A DNA stretch of 57,462 bases from Deltaproteobacteria bacterium (GCA_005888095.1 VBKF01000177.1:1-57462); one strand, 5' to 3'; counted from the stretch's first letter, positions 35,337-46,845 are shown. Numbers and translations: made by a program. The notes: generated by a model from the letters alone, not told the origin.

Positions 35337-37000
35337 GCCGGCGGTGCCCCTCCGGCGCCGAGCCCGGCGTTAGCCACGGCCTGCAGACGCGGGGTACCCA
35401 CCCGGTCGACGAACGCGGCGAAGCTCTCGCCGTCCTGTCGCTCCCGCTCGTAGAAGCGCGCGAGAGCGGCGATCACCGCGGGCGCGTCCTCCTCCGTGAA
35501 GCGACCGAGCCGCTTGCCGATGCGCGCCCGGCCCTCGCCGACCGCGCCTCCGGCCAGGATGGAGTAGAACGGCCGCTCGCTGCCGTCGTCCGTCTTGACC
35601 GAATGTCCGGTGAGCCCGATGTCGCCGACGTGGTGCTGGCCGCACGAGTTCGGACAGCCGCTGATCTTGACCGCGAAGGGCCCGAGCCGCTCGACGAACC
35701 CGTTGGTGGTGCCGGGCGCGACGTGGAGGTGCGCCCGCAGGCGCTCCGCCATGCCCATCGAGCGGGTGATCGCGAGCGAGCAGTAGTCCATGCCCGGACA
35801 CGAGACGACGTCGTCGATCGACGCGACGTCGGGGCTCCCGAGCTCGATCTCCGTGAGCCCGGCGTGCAGGCCGGCGAGCGCCGCCTCGGGCACCCAGGGG
35901 AGCACGAGGTTCTGATCGTTCGTGGTGCGCAGCGTCCCGTTCCCGTGCTCGCGCGCCAGCCGGGCCACGGCCCGCATCTCGTCGGCCGTGATGTCGCCGA
36001 GCGGCAGCTTGATGACCGCGGCGCGGTAGCCGGGCTGGCGCTGGGCACGGGTGTTCGTCCGGAACCAGTGTGCGAACTCCGGCAGCGGGGGCGCCGCGAC
36101 ACGCTGCGCGTCCGGCGCCGGCGGCTGCCGGTAGGCGGCAAGCGTCTCGTCGACCTGGGCGCGGAGCTCCGCGCCGCGCTCGTGATCCACGCGCTCCGCC
36201 TCGGCCTCGATCGCCGCCCGGAACCGCTCGAGGCCCATCTTCTGGACGAGATACTTCATGCGCGCCTTGTTCCGATTCTTGCGCTCGCCGAAGCGATGCT
36301 GGATGCGCACGATCGCCTCACACCAGACGAGAAGGTCCCGGTCGGGGATGAAGTCGCGGATCGGCTTGGCGAGGAACGGCTGCGCGCCGAGGCCGCCGCC
36401 GGCGTGGACGGCGAAACCCCGGCCGCCGTCGCGCGTCTTGGCATAGAGGCCGATGTCGTTCACCGGCGCCTGGGCGCAGTCGTTCGCGCAACCCTCGACG
36501 GCGATCTTGAACTTGCGCGGCAGGGTCAGGTTCAGCGGGTTGAAGAGAAAGTACTCGTGGATCGCGATGCAGTACGGCGCGACGTCGAACGGCTCCGTCG
36601 GCGCCGTGCCGGCGTACGGGCAGGCGGTCACGTTGCGCACGCTGTCCGCACACGCCCCCCGCGTCGTGATGCCCACGGCGAGCAGGCGCTCGTAGAGGTC
36701 GATGATGCCGTCGACGGGCACCCAGTGGATCTGGATGTCCTGGCGCGTCGTGACGTGTGCGATCCCGCGCCCATAGCGGTCCGCCACGTCGGCGAGGCTG
36801 TCGAGCTGGTCGGCGGAGAGCATGCCGCCCGGGATCTTGATGCGTTGCATGTGGCTCGTGTGGTCGAGCTGGTAGTAGAGGCCGTAGGAGAGGCGGACCG
36901 GGCGCCACTGGTCGCCCGTGAGCTCGCCACGGACGAAGCGGTCGGTCCGGCTCTTGTGGCCCGCCAGGGCGCTCAGGTGTTGCTCTCGGGTGGGGCGCAT
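35333..37000 (-). CDS. nirA: Siroheme [4Fe-4S] nitrite/sulfite reductase
   Basis: This protein has 555 residues from ATG 37000 (MRPTREQHLSALAG), a six-electron assimilatory reductase using ferredoxin. It has the duplicated nitrite/sulfite reductase fold. The siroheme/4Fe-4S ligands in the second half are CPGMDYC near residue 400 and SGCPNSCGQHH near residue 440; EGCANDCAQAPVND lies in the first half. Nitrite versus sulfite cannot be told from sequence. An in-frame ATG at 37030 exists but overlaps the -10 of a good promoter, so the transcript would start past it; 37000 is preferred. It is coupled to the 92-residue protein downstream. Confidence 0.92.
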   Translation of the reverse strand: MRPTREQHLSALAGHKSRTDRFVRGELTGDQWRPVRLSYGLYYQLDHTSHMQRIKIPGGMLSADQLDSLADVADRYGRGIAHVTTRQDIQIHWVPVDGIIDLYERLLAVGITTRGACADSVRNVTACPYAGTAPTEPFDVAPYCIAIHEYFLFNPLNLTLPRKFKIAVEGCANDCAQAPVNDIGLYAKTRDGGRGFAVHAGGGLGAQPFLAKPIRDFIPDRDLLVWCEAIVRIQHRFGERKNRNKARMKYLVQKMGLERFRAAIEAEAERVDHERGAELRAQVDETLAAYRQPPAPDAQRVAAPPLPEFAHWFRTNTRAQRQPGYRAAVIKLPLGDITADEMRAVARLAREHGNGTLRTTNDQNLVLPWVPEAALAGLHAGLTEIELGSPDVASIDDVVSCPGMDYCSLAITRSMGMAERLRAHLHVAPGTTNGFVERLGPFAVKISGCPNSCGQHHVGDIGLTGHSVKTDDGSERPFYSILAGGAVGEGRARIGKRLGRFTEEDAPAVIAALARFYERERQDGESFAAFVDRVGTPRLQAVANAGLGAGGAPPA

Positions 37001-37028
37001 CGGAGTGGAATCGCTGCTCAATCGAAGC

Positions 37029-37058
37029 ATTATGACGGCCCCCCCGCGAGTAAGTCAA
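37029..37058 (-). promoter_or_regulatory. Promoter of the nitrite/sulfite reductase gene
   Basis: On the minus strand, -35 TTGACT (37058-37053) and -10 CATAAT (37034-37029) are separated by 18 nt. Transcription would begin near 37022, between two candidate ATGs, which favours the one at 37000. Confidence 0.6.
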
Positions 37059-37084
37059 CGTGGGAAACCCGCGGTAGGCTCGTC

Positions 37085-39949
<2,865 letters not shown>

Positions 39950-39969
39950 CGCGCGCCCGTCCCCGGGGT

Positions 39970-40521
39970 TCAGCGGTCCGTCGCCTCGCCGGGCTCTGGC
40001 CGGCGCCCGAGGCGCTGCTTCTCCCGCTGGATCTTCCGCTGCAGGGCCATGAGACCGTCCAGCACCACCTCGGGACGCGGCGGGCACCCGGGGACGTAGA
40101 CGTCGACCGGGATGACGAGGTCGATGCCGGGCAACGTCGTGTAGTTGTCGTAGAAGCCGCCCGTGGAGGCGCACGCGCCGAAGGCCATCACCCACTTGGG
40201 CTCGGCCATCTGCTCGTAGACGCGCTTCAGGATGGGCGCCTGGCGCATCGTCACCGTGCCGATGACCATGAGGAGGTCCGCCTGGCGCGGCGTGAAGCGC
40301 GGCAGCAGCGCCCCGAAACGATCGATGTCGTAGGGCGACATCGAGAGCGACATGTACTCCATCGCGCAGCACGCGGTCGCGAAGGGATAGGGGAAGATGG
40401 AGTACTTCCGCGCCCAGCCGATCGCGCGATCGAGGCGGGTCACGACGACGGAATCGGCGATCAGCGCCTCGTCGCCCGTGGTGGCCAGGCGCGGACGCGG
40501 AGGCGGAAGCGGCTTCGCCAT
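39970..40521 (-). CDS. nuoB: NADH-quinone oxidoreductase subunit B
   Basis: This 183-residue complex I subunit carries cluster N2, the electron donor to quinone. The ligands are the adjacent Cys pair in ATACCAMEYM near residue 50, Cys in GACASTGGFYDNY near residue 115 and Cys in VYVPGCPPRPE near residue 145. Length fits. The rest of the operon (nuoA, C, D, E, H to N) is absent here; nuoB is followed directly by the fused nuoFG. A promoter lies so close upstream that the mRNA may be leaderless. Confidence 0.95.
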   Translation of the reverse strand: MAKPLPPPRPRLATTGDEALIADSVVVTRLDRAIGWARKYSIFPYPFATACCAMEYMSLSMSPYDIDRFGALLPRFTPRQADLLMVIGTVTMRQAPILKRVYEQMAEPKWVMAFGACASTGGFYDNYTTLPGIDLVIPVDVYVPGCPPRPEVVLDGLMALQRKIQREKQRLGRRPEPGEATDR

Positions 40522-40532
40522 GCAATCATTTT

Positions 40533-40561
40533 CTAGTATCCGCTGCTCCCCGCCCTGTCAA
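40533..40561 (-). promoter_or_regulatory. Promoter of nuoB-nuoFG
   Basis: On the minus strand, -35 TTGACA (40561-40556) and -10 TACTAG (40538-40533) have a 17-nt spacer. The -10 ends 11 nt before the nuoB ATG, so the transcript would have a leader of only a few bases. The -35 sits just past the stop of the DAHP synthase gene, separating the two units. Confidence 0.6.
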
Positions 40562-40574
40562 AGCAGCGTACATT

Positions 40575-41615
40575 TCAGGCGAGACGGGCCGCGGCCTCCG
40601 AGAGGCATCTCTCGGTCGTCTTCCAGTCGAGGCAGGCGTCCGTCACGGAGACGCCGTACCGAAGCCGTTCGCGTCCCCCGCTGATGGGCTGATTGCCGGC
40701 CTCGAGGTTGCTTTCCAGCATGAAGCCCATGATCGAGCGATTGCCGCCGGATATCTGGTGAACAATTTCAGCCAGCACCTCCGGCTGCCGGCTGTAGTCT
40801 TTTCCGGTCTGCGCGTGGCTGCAGTCGACGAGGATGCGGACCGGCAGCCCGGCCTTCGCGAGCAGCTCCTCGCACGCCGCGATGCTCGCGCCGTCGTAGT
40901 TGGGCGTCCGCCCGCCTCGCAAGATGATGTGGCAGTCGGGATTCCCCTGCGTGTGGACGATCGACGTCACGCCGTCCTGATTGATGCCGACGAAGGCGTG
41001 GGGATGGCGGGCGGACTGCATCGCGTTGATGGCCACCTGCTGGTTTCCGTCGGTATTGTTCTTGAAGCCCACCGGCATCGAGAGCCCGCTCGCCATCTCG
41101 CGGTGGGTCTGGCTCTCGATCGTCCGCGCCCCGATCGCAGCCCACGAGACCAGGTCGGCGAGGTACTGCGGCGTGACCGGGTCCAGCAGCTCGGTCGCCG
41201 CGCCCAGCCCGAGCGCGTTGATGTCGATCAGGAGCTTGCGCGCCAGGCGCAATCCGAGCGCCACGTCATGGCTGCCGTCGAGATGCGGGTCGTTGATGAG
41301 CCCCTTCCAGCCGATCGTGCTCCGCGGCTTCTCGAAGTACACGCGCATGAGGACGAAGAGCTTCGGCGCCAGGCGCTCGGCGAGACCGCTCAGGCGCCGC
41401 GCGTAGTCCACGGCCGCCTCCGGGTCGTGAATCGAACAAGGACCCACGACCGCGAGCAGCCGCCGCTCGCGGCCCGCGATGATGTCGCGCACCGTCGCCC
41501 GCGCCCGCACGACCACCTGGTAGATGGCGTCGGACGCCTGCAGCGCTTGCTTGAGGTCGACCGGCGGCACGAGCGGCTCGGTCTTGACGATGCGCAGGTC
41601 GTGCGTGCGGAGCAT
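40575..41615 (-). CDS. aroG: 3-deoxy-7-phosphoheptulonate (DAHP) synthase, AroFGH type
   Basis: This 346-residue enzyme joins phosphoenolpyruvate and erythrose-4-phosphate in the first step of the shikimate pathway. It starts at ATG 41615 (MLRTHDLRIVK). Type I-alpha motifs are LAVVGPCSIHDPEAA near residue 50, FEKPRSTIGWKGLINDPHLD near residue 85, GARTIESQTHREMASGL near residue 150 and the metal-site VDCSHAQTGKDY near residue 260. Length matches E. coli AroG. It would be feedback-sensitive in family terms; which amino acid is not readable. Confidence 0.95.
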   Translation of the reverse strand: MLRTHDLRIVKTEPLVPPVDLKQALQASDAIYQVVVRARATVRDIIAGRERRLLAVVGPCSIHDPEAAVDYARRLSGLAERLAPKLFVLMRVYFEKPRSTIGWKGLINDPHLDGSHDVALGLRLARKLLIDINALGLGAATELLDPVTPQYLADLVSWAAIGARTIESQTHREMASGLSMPVGFKNNTDGNQQVAINAMQSARHPHAFVGINQDGVTSIVHTQGNPDCHIILRGGRTPNYDGASIAACEELLAKAGLPVRILVDCSHAQTGKDYSRQPEVLAEIVHQISGGNRSIMGFMLESNLEAGNQPISGGRERLRYGVSVTDACLDWKTTERCLSEAAARLA

Positions 41616-41715
41616 TGCGCGCCAGCTTAGTGCGCACCGCCCCGACGTCAAGGGGCGAGCCCGCCACGATCGGCCGTTTGCAATCAAGCGGACCGCGCGC
41701 TACGGCCCGCGCGGC

Positions 41716-42192
41716 ATGGCGGCGTTCACGCGCTGGATCCACCTCCTGGGCCTCGCCACCTACTTCGGGACGACCCTCGGCCTCGCGCTGCAGCTGCTCC
41801 CCGCGGCCGAGGCGGTGGACGACCCGGCGCTCCAGCGCCGGCTCCTGGCGCGAGGCCTCCGCCCCTACAACGTCCTCTCGATCGGGGCGCTCGGCGTGCT
41901 CGTGCTCTCGGGCGCCTCCTCGCTCACGGAATGGAAGGCGCTCCTCGGTCGCGACTTCGCCCGGCTCCTCTGGCGGCTGGTCGCCAAGCTCTCGCTGACC
42001 TTCGCCCTCATCCTCGTCGCCACCTACGTGTCCTTCGGGCTCGCGCACCGCCTCGTGCGGGCGGAGCTCGGGCAGCTCCCGGTGGATGCGGCCGCGCAGA
42101 CGGGCATGATCCGGCGCATGCGCACGGGCGCCTGGCTCGGCCTCGCGCTCGCGGCGTGGACCGCCTGGGTCGGCGTCGGCCTCACGCCCTGA
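41716..42192 (+). CDS. Four-helix membrane protein (CopD/DUF4149-like)
   Basis: This 158-residue integral membrane protein has four hydrophobic helices at about residues 5-28, 52-68, 85-108 and 136-155. It begins with the RWIHLLGLATYFG motif, which resembles the first helix of CopD-type and related proteins with a His near the membrane. Its stop overlaps the stop of the eIF2B-like gene by 11 nt on the other strand. Function unknown; a role in electron or metal transfer is only a guess. Confidence 0.7.
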   Translation: MAAFTRWIHLLGLATYFGTTLGLALQLLPAAEAVDDPALQRRLLARGLRPYNVLSIGALGVLVLSGASSLTEWKALLGRDFARLLWRLVAKLSLTFALILVATYVSFGLAHRLVRAELGQLPVDAAAQTGMIRRMRTGAWLGLALAAWTAWVGVGLTP

Positions 42193-43114
42193 GCACGCGC
42201 CACCACGCAGCGACCGGGCGGCGCGCGAGACGCCGCCGGACGCCTGCCGCCGTGAGCGACGCCTCCTCGGTGACGACGCGGGTCACGAGCGCGAGCGGTG
42301 TCTGGTCGAAGAGACGGTTCTCCAGGCCGACGCCGCGCGGCGGCGCCGCCAGCACGTCTTCCGGCTCGGCATCCGGCACGCGCAGCCGACGCGCCAGCGC
42401 CGCGGGGACGAGACGGTCCGAGGGGGTGACCACGAGGAACGGCCGGCGTGCCGCCCGCGCCCCCAGGGCCAGGCCGAGCGTCCCGCATTTGTTCCACACC
42501 GCCCGCGGCGTGACCGCGTCGGCGCCGACGACGACCACGTCCACGGTTGCCGCCCGCGCGGGAGCCAGCGCGTCGACGATGACCAGCGCCTGGACGCCCG
42601 CCGCGGCCATGCGCGCGGCCAGCCCGAGTCCCTCGCAGCCGGGCCGGCTCTCGGCGACGACCAGCCGTCCGAGGCGACCCTGCCGGTGGGCAAGCAGGAA
42701 CGCGCGGCTCGCCACCGCCGACGACGAGAGCGTGAGGCAGGTGGCGCGCGGCGGGAGGAGTCGCACGAGGCGTGCCGCGGCCGCGCCGACGGATGCCCCT
42801 TGCCTCGCCAGGTAGCCGTCGAGCGCGGCGCGCACCGCCACAGCACCCGCGGCCGGGCTGGTGGCACGCTCGGCCGCGCGAAACGCCAGATCCACGACGG
42901 TCAGCAGCGAGGCCATGGCCGGCTGCGCGCCGGCCATCGCGGCACCCGCCGCGCGCACGCGCTGTTGCCATCGCGCGAGCCTCTTGCCATCATCGCGGGC
43001 GGCCGCACGGAGCAACCGGGCCGCACGGCAGGCGAGCGCCGTGGCGCCCGCCGTCCGATCCCTCGCCAGTGCGTCCGCCCAGCGCCGTATGTCGTCCGAG
43101 TCGGGCACGCTCAC
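42182..43114 (-). CDS. eIF-2B alpha/beta/delta family protein (sugar-phosphate isomerase-like)
   Basis: This protein has 310 residues from GTG 43114. The N-terminal half is helical and Ala/Arg-rich, and the C-terminal half is the Rossmann-like core of the eIF2B regulatory family: TCLTLSSSAVASRAFL near residue 135, VVAESRPGCEGLGLA near residue 160, VDVVVVGADAVTP near residue 200 and NKCGTLGLALGARAARRPFLVV near residue 215. Bacterial members act as ribose-1,5-bisphosphate or methylthioribose-1-phosphate isomerases. The 5' end overlaps the divergent cinA gene by 26 nt, so a later start is possible (GTG 43108 also works). Confidence 0.82.
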   Translation of the reverse strand: MSVPDSDDIRRWADALARDRTAGATALACRAARLLRAAARDDGKRLARWQQRVRAAGAAMAGAQPAMASLLTVVDLAFRAAERATSPAAGAVAVRAALDGYLARQGASVGAAAARLVRLLPPRATCLTLSSSAVASRAFLLAHRQGRLGRLVVAESRPGCEGLGLAARMAAAGVQALVIVDALAPARAATVDVVVVGADAVTPRAVWNKCGTLGLALGARAARRPFLVVTPSDRLVPAALARRLRVPDAEPEDVLAAPPRGVGLENRLFDQTPLALVTRVVTEEASLTAAGVRRRLARRPVAAWWRVLRA

Positions 43115-43904
43115 CGCGATCGTCGCCGTCGGCCGGGAGCTGTTGACCGGGCGCACGGTCGATAGCAACTCGGCCTCGATCGCGGCAAGGCTGGTCGCGC
43201 TCGGCGCCTGGGTCGAGCGCATCGTCGCGGTGGACGACGACCTGGCGGCGGTGGCACGCGAGGTCGGCGGCGCGCGGCAGCGTGGGGCCTCGCTCGTCGT
43301 CACGAGCGGCGGTCTCGGCCCCACCTTCGATGACCGCACGCTGGCCGGCGTGGCCGCCGCGCTCGGACGCCCGCTGGTCGAGCATCCGGCGGCGCTCGCC
43401 TTCGTCGCCCGGCGCTACACGGAGCTCGCGGCCGCGGGGGCGGTCGAGCACAGCGCGCTGACGCCGCCGCGCCGGAAGATGGCCGCGCTGCCGGCCGGGG
43501 CGCAGCCGATCGACAATCCCGTCGGCACCGCACCCGGCGTGCTCCTCGTCGACGGCGGCTTCACGGTGCTGGCCCTGCCCGGGGTCCCCAGCGAGATGCG
43601 GGCGGTCCTCGAGGCCGCGTTGCCACTGCTTCAGCCCGGTCTCGCCGGGCCGCTGCACGTCGTCGAGCAGGAGGTCACCACCGGTTGCGGCGACGAGTCG
43701 GTGATCACGCTCGCCGCCGCGCGCGCGATGGAGGTCGTGCCGGGGGTGTACCTGAAGTCGCTGCCGACGCAGTTCGCGCCGGGATGCGATCTCCGCGTGC
43801 GCATCAGCGCCCGCGGCCCCGACCGCACGGAGGTCGAGGCCCGCGTGGCGCATGCGGCCGCGGTGCTCGCCGCCGAGCTCGGGCGGCACGGGAGGATCCG
43901 ATGA
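43089..43904 (+). CDS. CinA N-terminal domain (MoaB/Mog-like) protein
   Basis: This protein has 271 residues from ATG 43089. It has the CinA/MoCF-biosynthesis domain: GRELLTGRTVDSNSASIAARL near residue 15, VTSGGLGPTFDDRTL near residue 68 and ALPGVPSEM near residue 165. The usual C-terminal nicotinamide-nucleotide deamidase domain of CinA is missing (full CinA is about 420). It may be an ADP-ribose or NAD-metabolism pyrophosphatase. Its stop overlaps the cupin ATG (ATGA). Confidence 0.88.
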   Translation: MSSESGTLTAIVAVGRELLTGRTVDSNSASIAARLVALGAWVERIVAVDDDLAAVAREVGGARQRGASLVVTSGGLGPTFDDRTLAGVAAALGRPLVEHPAALAFVARRYTELAAAGAVEHSALTPPRRKMAALPAGAQPIDNPVGTAPGVLLVDGGFTVLALPGVPSEMRAVLEAALPLLQPGLAGPLHVVEQEVTTGCGDESVITLAAARAMEVVPGVYLKSLPTQFAPGCDLRVRISARGPDRTEVEARVAHAAAVLAAELGRHGRIR

Positions 43905-44224
43905 ACGCCGTGCGACACGTCCCCTCGCTCCTCGCCTATTCGGCGGAGAAGATGCGGAAGGTCGGGCTCGTCGACACGCCGAACCTCTTCTGCGACGCCT
44001 ACTGCCTCGAGCCGGGTCAGGAGCAGGCCGCCCACCGCCATGCCGTGGGCGACAAGCTCTACTACGTGCTCGCCGGCACGGGCCGCATCCGCGTCGGAGC
44101 CGACGAGCACGCGGTGACCCCCGGCGACCTCGTCTGCGCGCCGGCGGGGGAGGACCACGCCGTCCGCAATCCCGGTCCCGAGCGGCTCGCGCTCCTGGTC
44201 GTCATGGCGCCCAAGCCGTCGTGA
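43901..44224 (+). CDS. Small cupin domain protein
   Basis: This is a 107-residue single-domain beta-barrel protein. The metal-binding first cupin motif is HRHAVGDKLYYVLAGTGR near residue 47, and the second motif has PGDLVCAPAGEDHAVRNPG near residue 73. ATG 43901 overlaps the CinA stop, so the two genes are cotranslated. Substrate unknown; such small cupins often bind sugars or act as isomerases. Confidence 0.9.
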   Translation: MNAVRHVPSLLAYSAEKMRKVGLVDTPNLFCDAYCLEPGQEQAAHRHAVGDKLYYVLAGTGRIRVGADEHAVTPGDLVCAPAGEDHAVRNPGPERLALLVVMAPKPS

Positions 44225-44276
44225 GCGGACGATCGCCCGCCGCGGCTCCGTCCGCGCCCTCCGATCGTCCGTCGCG

Positions 44277-44305
44277 TTGCGACTTGGTCAGACGGGTGGT
44301 ACCTT
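44277..44305 (+). promoter_or_regulatory. Candidate promoter of efp
   Basis: TTGCGA at 44277-44282 and TACCTT at 44300-44305 are separated by 17 nt, about 25 nt before the efp ATG. A GAGGA ribosome site lies at about 44316-44320. Confidence 0.5.
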
Positions 44306-44330
44306 GGAAGTTCATGAGGATTCCTCTTCG

Positions 44331-44900
44331 ATGTTGATCCCCGCCACGCAGCTCCGCGTGGGCATGACCGTCGAGCACCAGAACGACCTCTGGCGCGTGA
44401 TGAACGTCGTCCACGTCACGCCCGGCAACTGGCGGGGCATGGTCCAGACCAAGCTGCGCAACCTGCGCAGCGGCACGCAGACCGAGAACCGGTTCCGCTC
44501 CGAGGACAAGGTCGAGCGCGTGACGCTCGAGCAGCACGAGATGGAGTTCCTCTACGAGAGCGACGGCCAGTATCACTTCATGAACACCGAGACCTACGAC
44601 CAGATCGCGCTCGACACCGAGCTCCTGGGCAACGCCGTCAGCTACCTCAGGCCGAACGCGCGCATCCAGGTGGAGCTCCACGACGGGACGCCGATGGGCG
44701 TGAGCCTCCCGAAGACCGTTGACCTGAAGGTGGTGGAGACGGCGCCCGGCCTGAAGAGCGCCACCGTCACCAACGTGCTGAAGCCCGCCAAGACCGAGAC
44801 CGGGCTCGTCGTCCAGGTGCCGAACTTCATCGGCGAAGGCGACGTGATCCGCGTCGACACCGAGTCGGGCGGCTACCTCTCGCGCGCCAAGGGCGAGTAG
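44331..44900 (+). CDS. efp: Elongation factor P
   Basis: This protein has 189 residues from ATG 44331. EF-P binds ribosomes stalled at proline runs. Three OB-like domains are present with the usual sequence (LRVGMTVEHQNDLW, TQTENRFRSEDKVE, FMNTETYDQIAL, ESGGYLSRAKGE). The tip of domain I, which in E. coli carries the modified Lys34 (PGKG), reads TPGNWRG, so Asn33 sits where Lys or Arg is usually found. Proline-rich proteins nearby, such as the OmpA lipoprotein with eight prolines in a row, are likely clients. Confidence 0.95.
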   Translation: MLIPATQLRVGMTVEHQNDLWRVMNVVHVTPGNWRGMVQTKLRNLRSGTQTENRFRSEDKVERVTLEQHEMEFLYESDGQYHFMNTETYDQIALDTELLGNAVSYLRPNARIQVELHDGTPMGVSLPKTVDLKVVETAPGLKSATVTNVLKPAKTETGLVVQVPNFIGEGDVIRVDTESGGYLSRAKGE

Positions 44901-44948
44901 CCCGCCGGCCGCCACCCTTTTTTCTCGTTGACAGTGCTGCTGGGCGCT

Positions 44949-44996
44949 GCGTTTTCCCCCGTTAGCGTTTTCCTCTGTTAGCGTTTTCCTCTTGAC
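44949..44996 (+). repeat. Three tandem 16-bp repeats upstream of the second delta-60 gene
   Basis: The units GCGTTTTCCCCCGTTA, GCGTTTTCCTCTGTTA and GCGTTTTCCTCTTGAC follow each other without a gap. They lie 42 nt before the ATG at 45038. Their 16-bp spacing gives about 1.5 helical turns per unit. They could be sites for a regulator; a function is not shown. Confidence 0.6.
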
Positions 44997-45037
44997 GGCT
45001 CCCCCCCGGCTCGTGAGACGCTCCGTGGTCCGACGTC

Positions 45038-46825
45038 ATGAAGACGACACGCCGCCGACTCTTGGCCTTGGCGTTCTCACTGAGCGCGACGCCCGGGTTC
45101 TCGTGGCCCGGCGACCTCGACCCAACCTTCGGGAACCGCGGCAAGGTCGTGAGCGATCTCGGCGCGCTGGAGGAGGCGAATGCGGCCGTCCTCCAAGCCG
45201 ACGGCCGCATCGTGCTTGCGGGGCGAAGTGGCAGCTCCCTACCAGACGCGAAGCTGGCGCTCGCCCGCTACGAGCCCGACGGTGCCCTCGATCCGCTGTT
45301 CGGGACCGGGGGAAAGGTGCTCACCACGATCGGCAGCAACGCCGGCGCCGAGGCGCTCGCTCTGCAGACCGATGGAAAGCTCGTCGCCGCCGGCTTCGCG
45401 GACGAGGGTGGATCACTGCGCTTCGCCGTCGCACGCTACGACCCAGGCGGGATTCTCGACCCGAGCTTCGGCAGCGGCGGCACGGTGACGACCGCGGTCG
45501 GCGACTCGGCCGTCGCCCACGCGATCGCCGTCCAGCCGGACGGCAACATCGTCACCGTCGGCTACAGCATGACGGCAGGAAACTTCGACTTCACTCTCGT
45601 GCGGTACGACGCGAGCGGCAACCTCGATCCGACGTTCGGCACAGGCGGTATGGTCGTCACGGACCTCGGTGGCGACGACTTGGCGCAGGGCGTGGCCCTT
45701 CAGCCGGACGGGCGGATCGTCGTCGGCGGGTTCTCCTCGTCGTCACCTACATCGACGGCGGACGACCGCTTCGCGCTCGCGCGCTACGAGGCGGACGGTA
45801 CTCTCGACCCGACCTTCGGAAGCGCGGGCACCGTAGTGACCGGGTTCCCGGGTCGCATCGCCGCCCTTGCGCTCCTTCCCGGCGGGAAAATCCTCGCGGC
45901 GGGCGAGGCGTCTCCGGCGGGATTCGGCCTCGCGCGCTACAGCTCGGACGGAAGCCCCGACGCGACGTTCGGGATGGGCGGCACGGTGACGTCGCGTTTC
46001 GGCAACGGCACGGTTGGTGCCTTCAGCGACGCCGCGTTCGCGCTCGCGATCCAACCCGACGGCCGGATCCTCGTCGCCGGCAGGGCCCAGCCGGGGTACG
46101 CCGCGCCCTTCTTCGGTCTCATCCGCTACGAAGCCGACGGCTCGCTCGACCGCACCTTCGCGCCGTGCGCCGTCGTCATGACACCCTTCCCTCCCGTCGG
46201 ATCGATCGGATCTCACGCCACCGCTCTCCTCGTCCAGCCCGACGGGAAGCTCGTCGCCGTCGGGGACGCGCTGGACGACTTCGCGCTCACCCGTTATGTC
46301 GGCACCGGCGGAGCCTCGGCGTGCGAGCCGGCCGCGGTCGGAAAGGCCACCCTCCGGCTGCGCAGTGACGTCAATACGCGCCACCCACATCTGGCCTGGC
46401 GCTGGATCGGCGCCAGCGCGGTGGTCAGGAGCGATTTCGGCGATCCGACCGACGCGACCGATCTCACGCTGTGCGTCCTGGACGGCTCCGGCGCGCTCAA
46501 GCTCGCCGCGACCACCCCGGCGAACCCGTGCGCGCCGAACGAACTGTGTTGGCACGCGACCTCGGATGCGTACGCTTATTCAGGAGTCGGGCACGTCAGC
46601 GGCTGCCTGGATGGCCTCACGCGCATCGGGCTGAGGCCCGGCGCTGCGGGAAAGGCGAGGATCCGGACGCAAGGAGGGGTCTGTGGTCTCGGCGTGCCGT
46701 CCCCTCCACTGACCTCCCCCGTGGTCGTTCGCCTACAGCGCGGCGACGGTCCGAACTGCTGGGAGGCGACCTTCTCGAACCCGTCCGTGAACGACGAGAA
46801 ACGATTCACCGCCAGATCCGACTGA
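45038..46825 (+). CDS. Secreted delta-60 repeat protein with C-terminal Cys-bearing domain
   Basis: This 595-residue exported protein starts at ATG 45038 with a twin-Arg/basic signal (MKTTRRRLLALAFSLSATPGFS). Residues 25-420 hold about seven delta-60 repeats with G(S/A)LDPTFGxGG, AVQPDGxI(V/L)VxG and FALARYxxDG. The last 165 residues form another domain (ATLRLRSDVN, FGDPTDATDLTLCVLD, ELCWHATSDAYAYSG, GAAGKARIRTQGG) with four or more Cys, likely a beta sandwich. Unlike the 14041 protein it has no Thr-rich stalk. Probably a surface or secreted protein. Function unknown. Confidence 0.85.
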   Translation: MKTTRRRLLALAFSLSATPGFSWPGDLDPTFGNRGKVVSDLGALEEANAAVLQADGRIVLAGRSGSSLPDAKLALARYEPDGALDPLFGTGGKVLTTIGSNAGAEALALQTDGKLVAAGFADEGGSLRFAVARYDPGGILDPSFGSGGTVTTAVGDSAVAHAIAVQPDGNIVTVGYSMTAGNFDFTLVRYDASGNLDPTFGTGGMVVTDLGGDDLAQGVALQPDGRIVVGGFSSSSPTSTADDRFALARYEADGTLDPTFGSAGTVVTGFPGRIAALALLPGGKILAAGEASPAGFGLARYSSDGSPDATFGMGGTVTSRFGNGTVGAFSDAAFALAIQPDGRILVAGRAQPGYAAPFFGLIRYEADGSLDRTFAPCAVVMTPFPPVGSIGSHATALLVQPDGKLVAVGDALDDFALTRYVGTGGASACEPAAVGKATLRLRSDVNTRHPHLAWRWIGASAVVRSDFGDPTDATDLTLCVLDGSGALKLAATTPANPCAPNELCWHATSDAYAYSGVGHVSGCLDGLTRIGLRPGAAGKARIRTQGGVCGLGVPSPPLTSPVVVRLQRGDGPNCWEATFSNPSVNDEKRFTARSD

Positions 46826-46845
46826 GCGCCGCACGGGACCACGCT

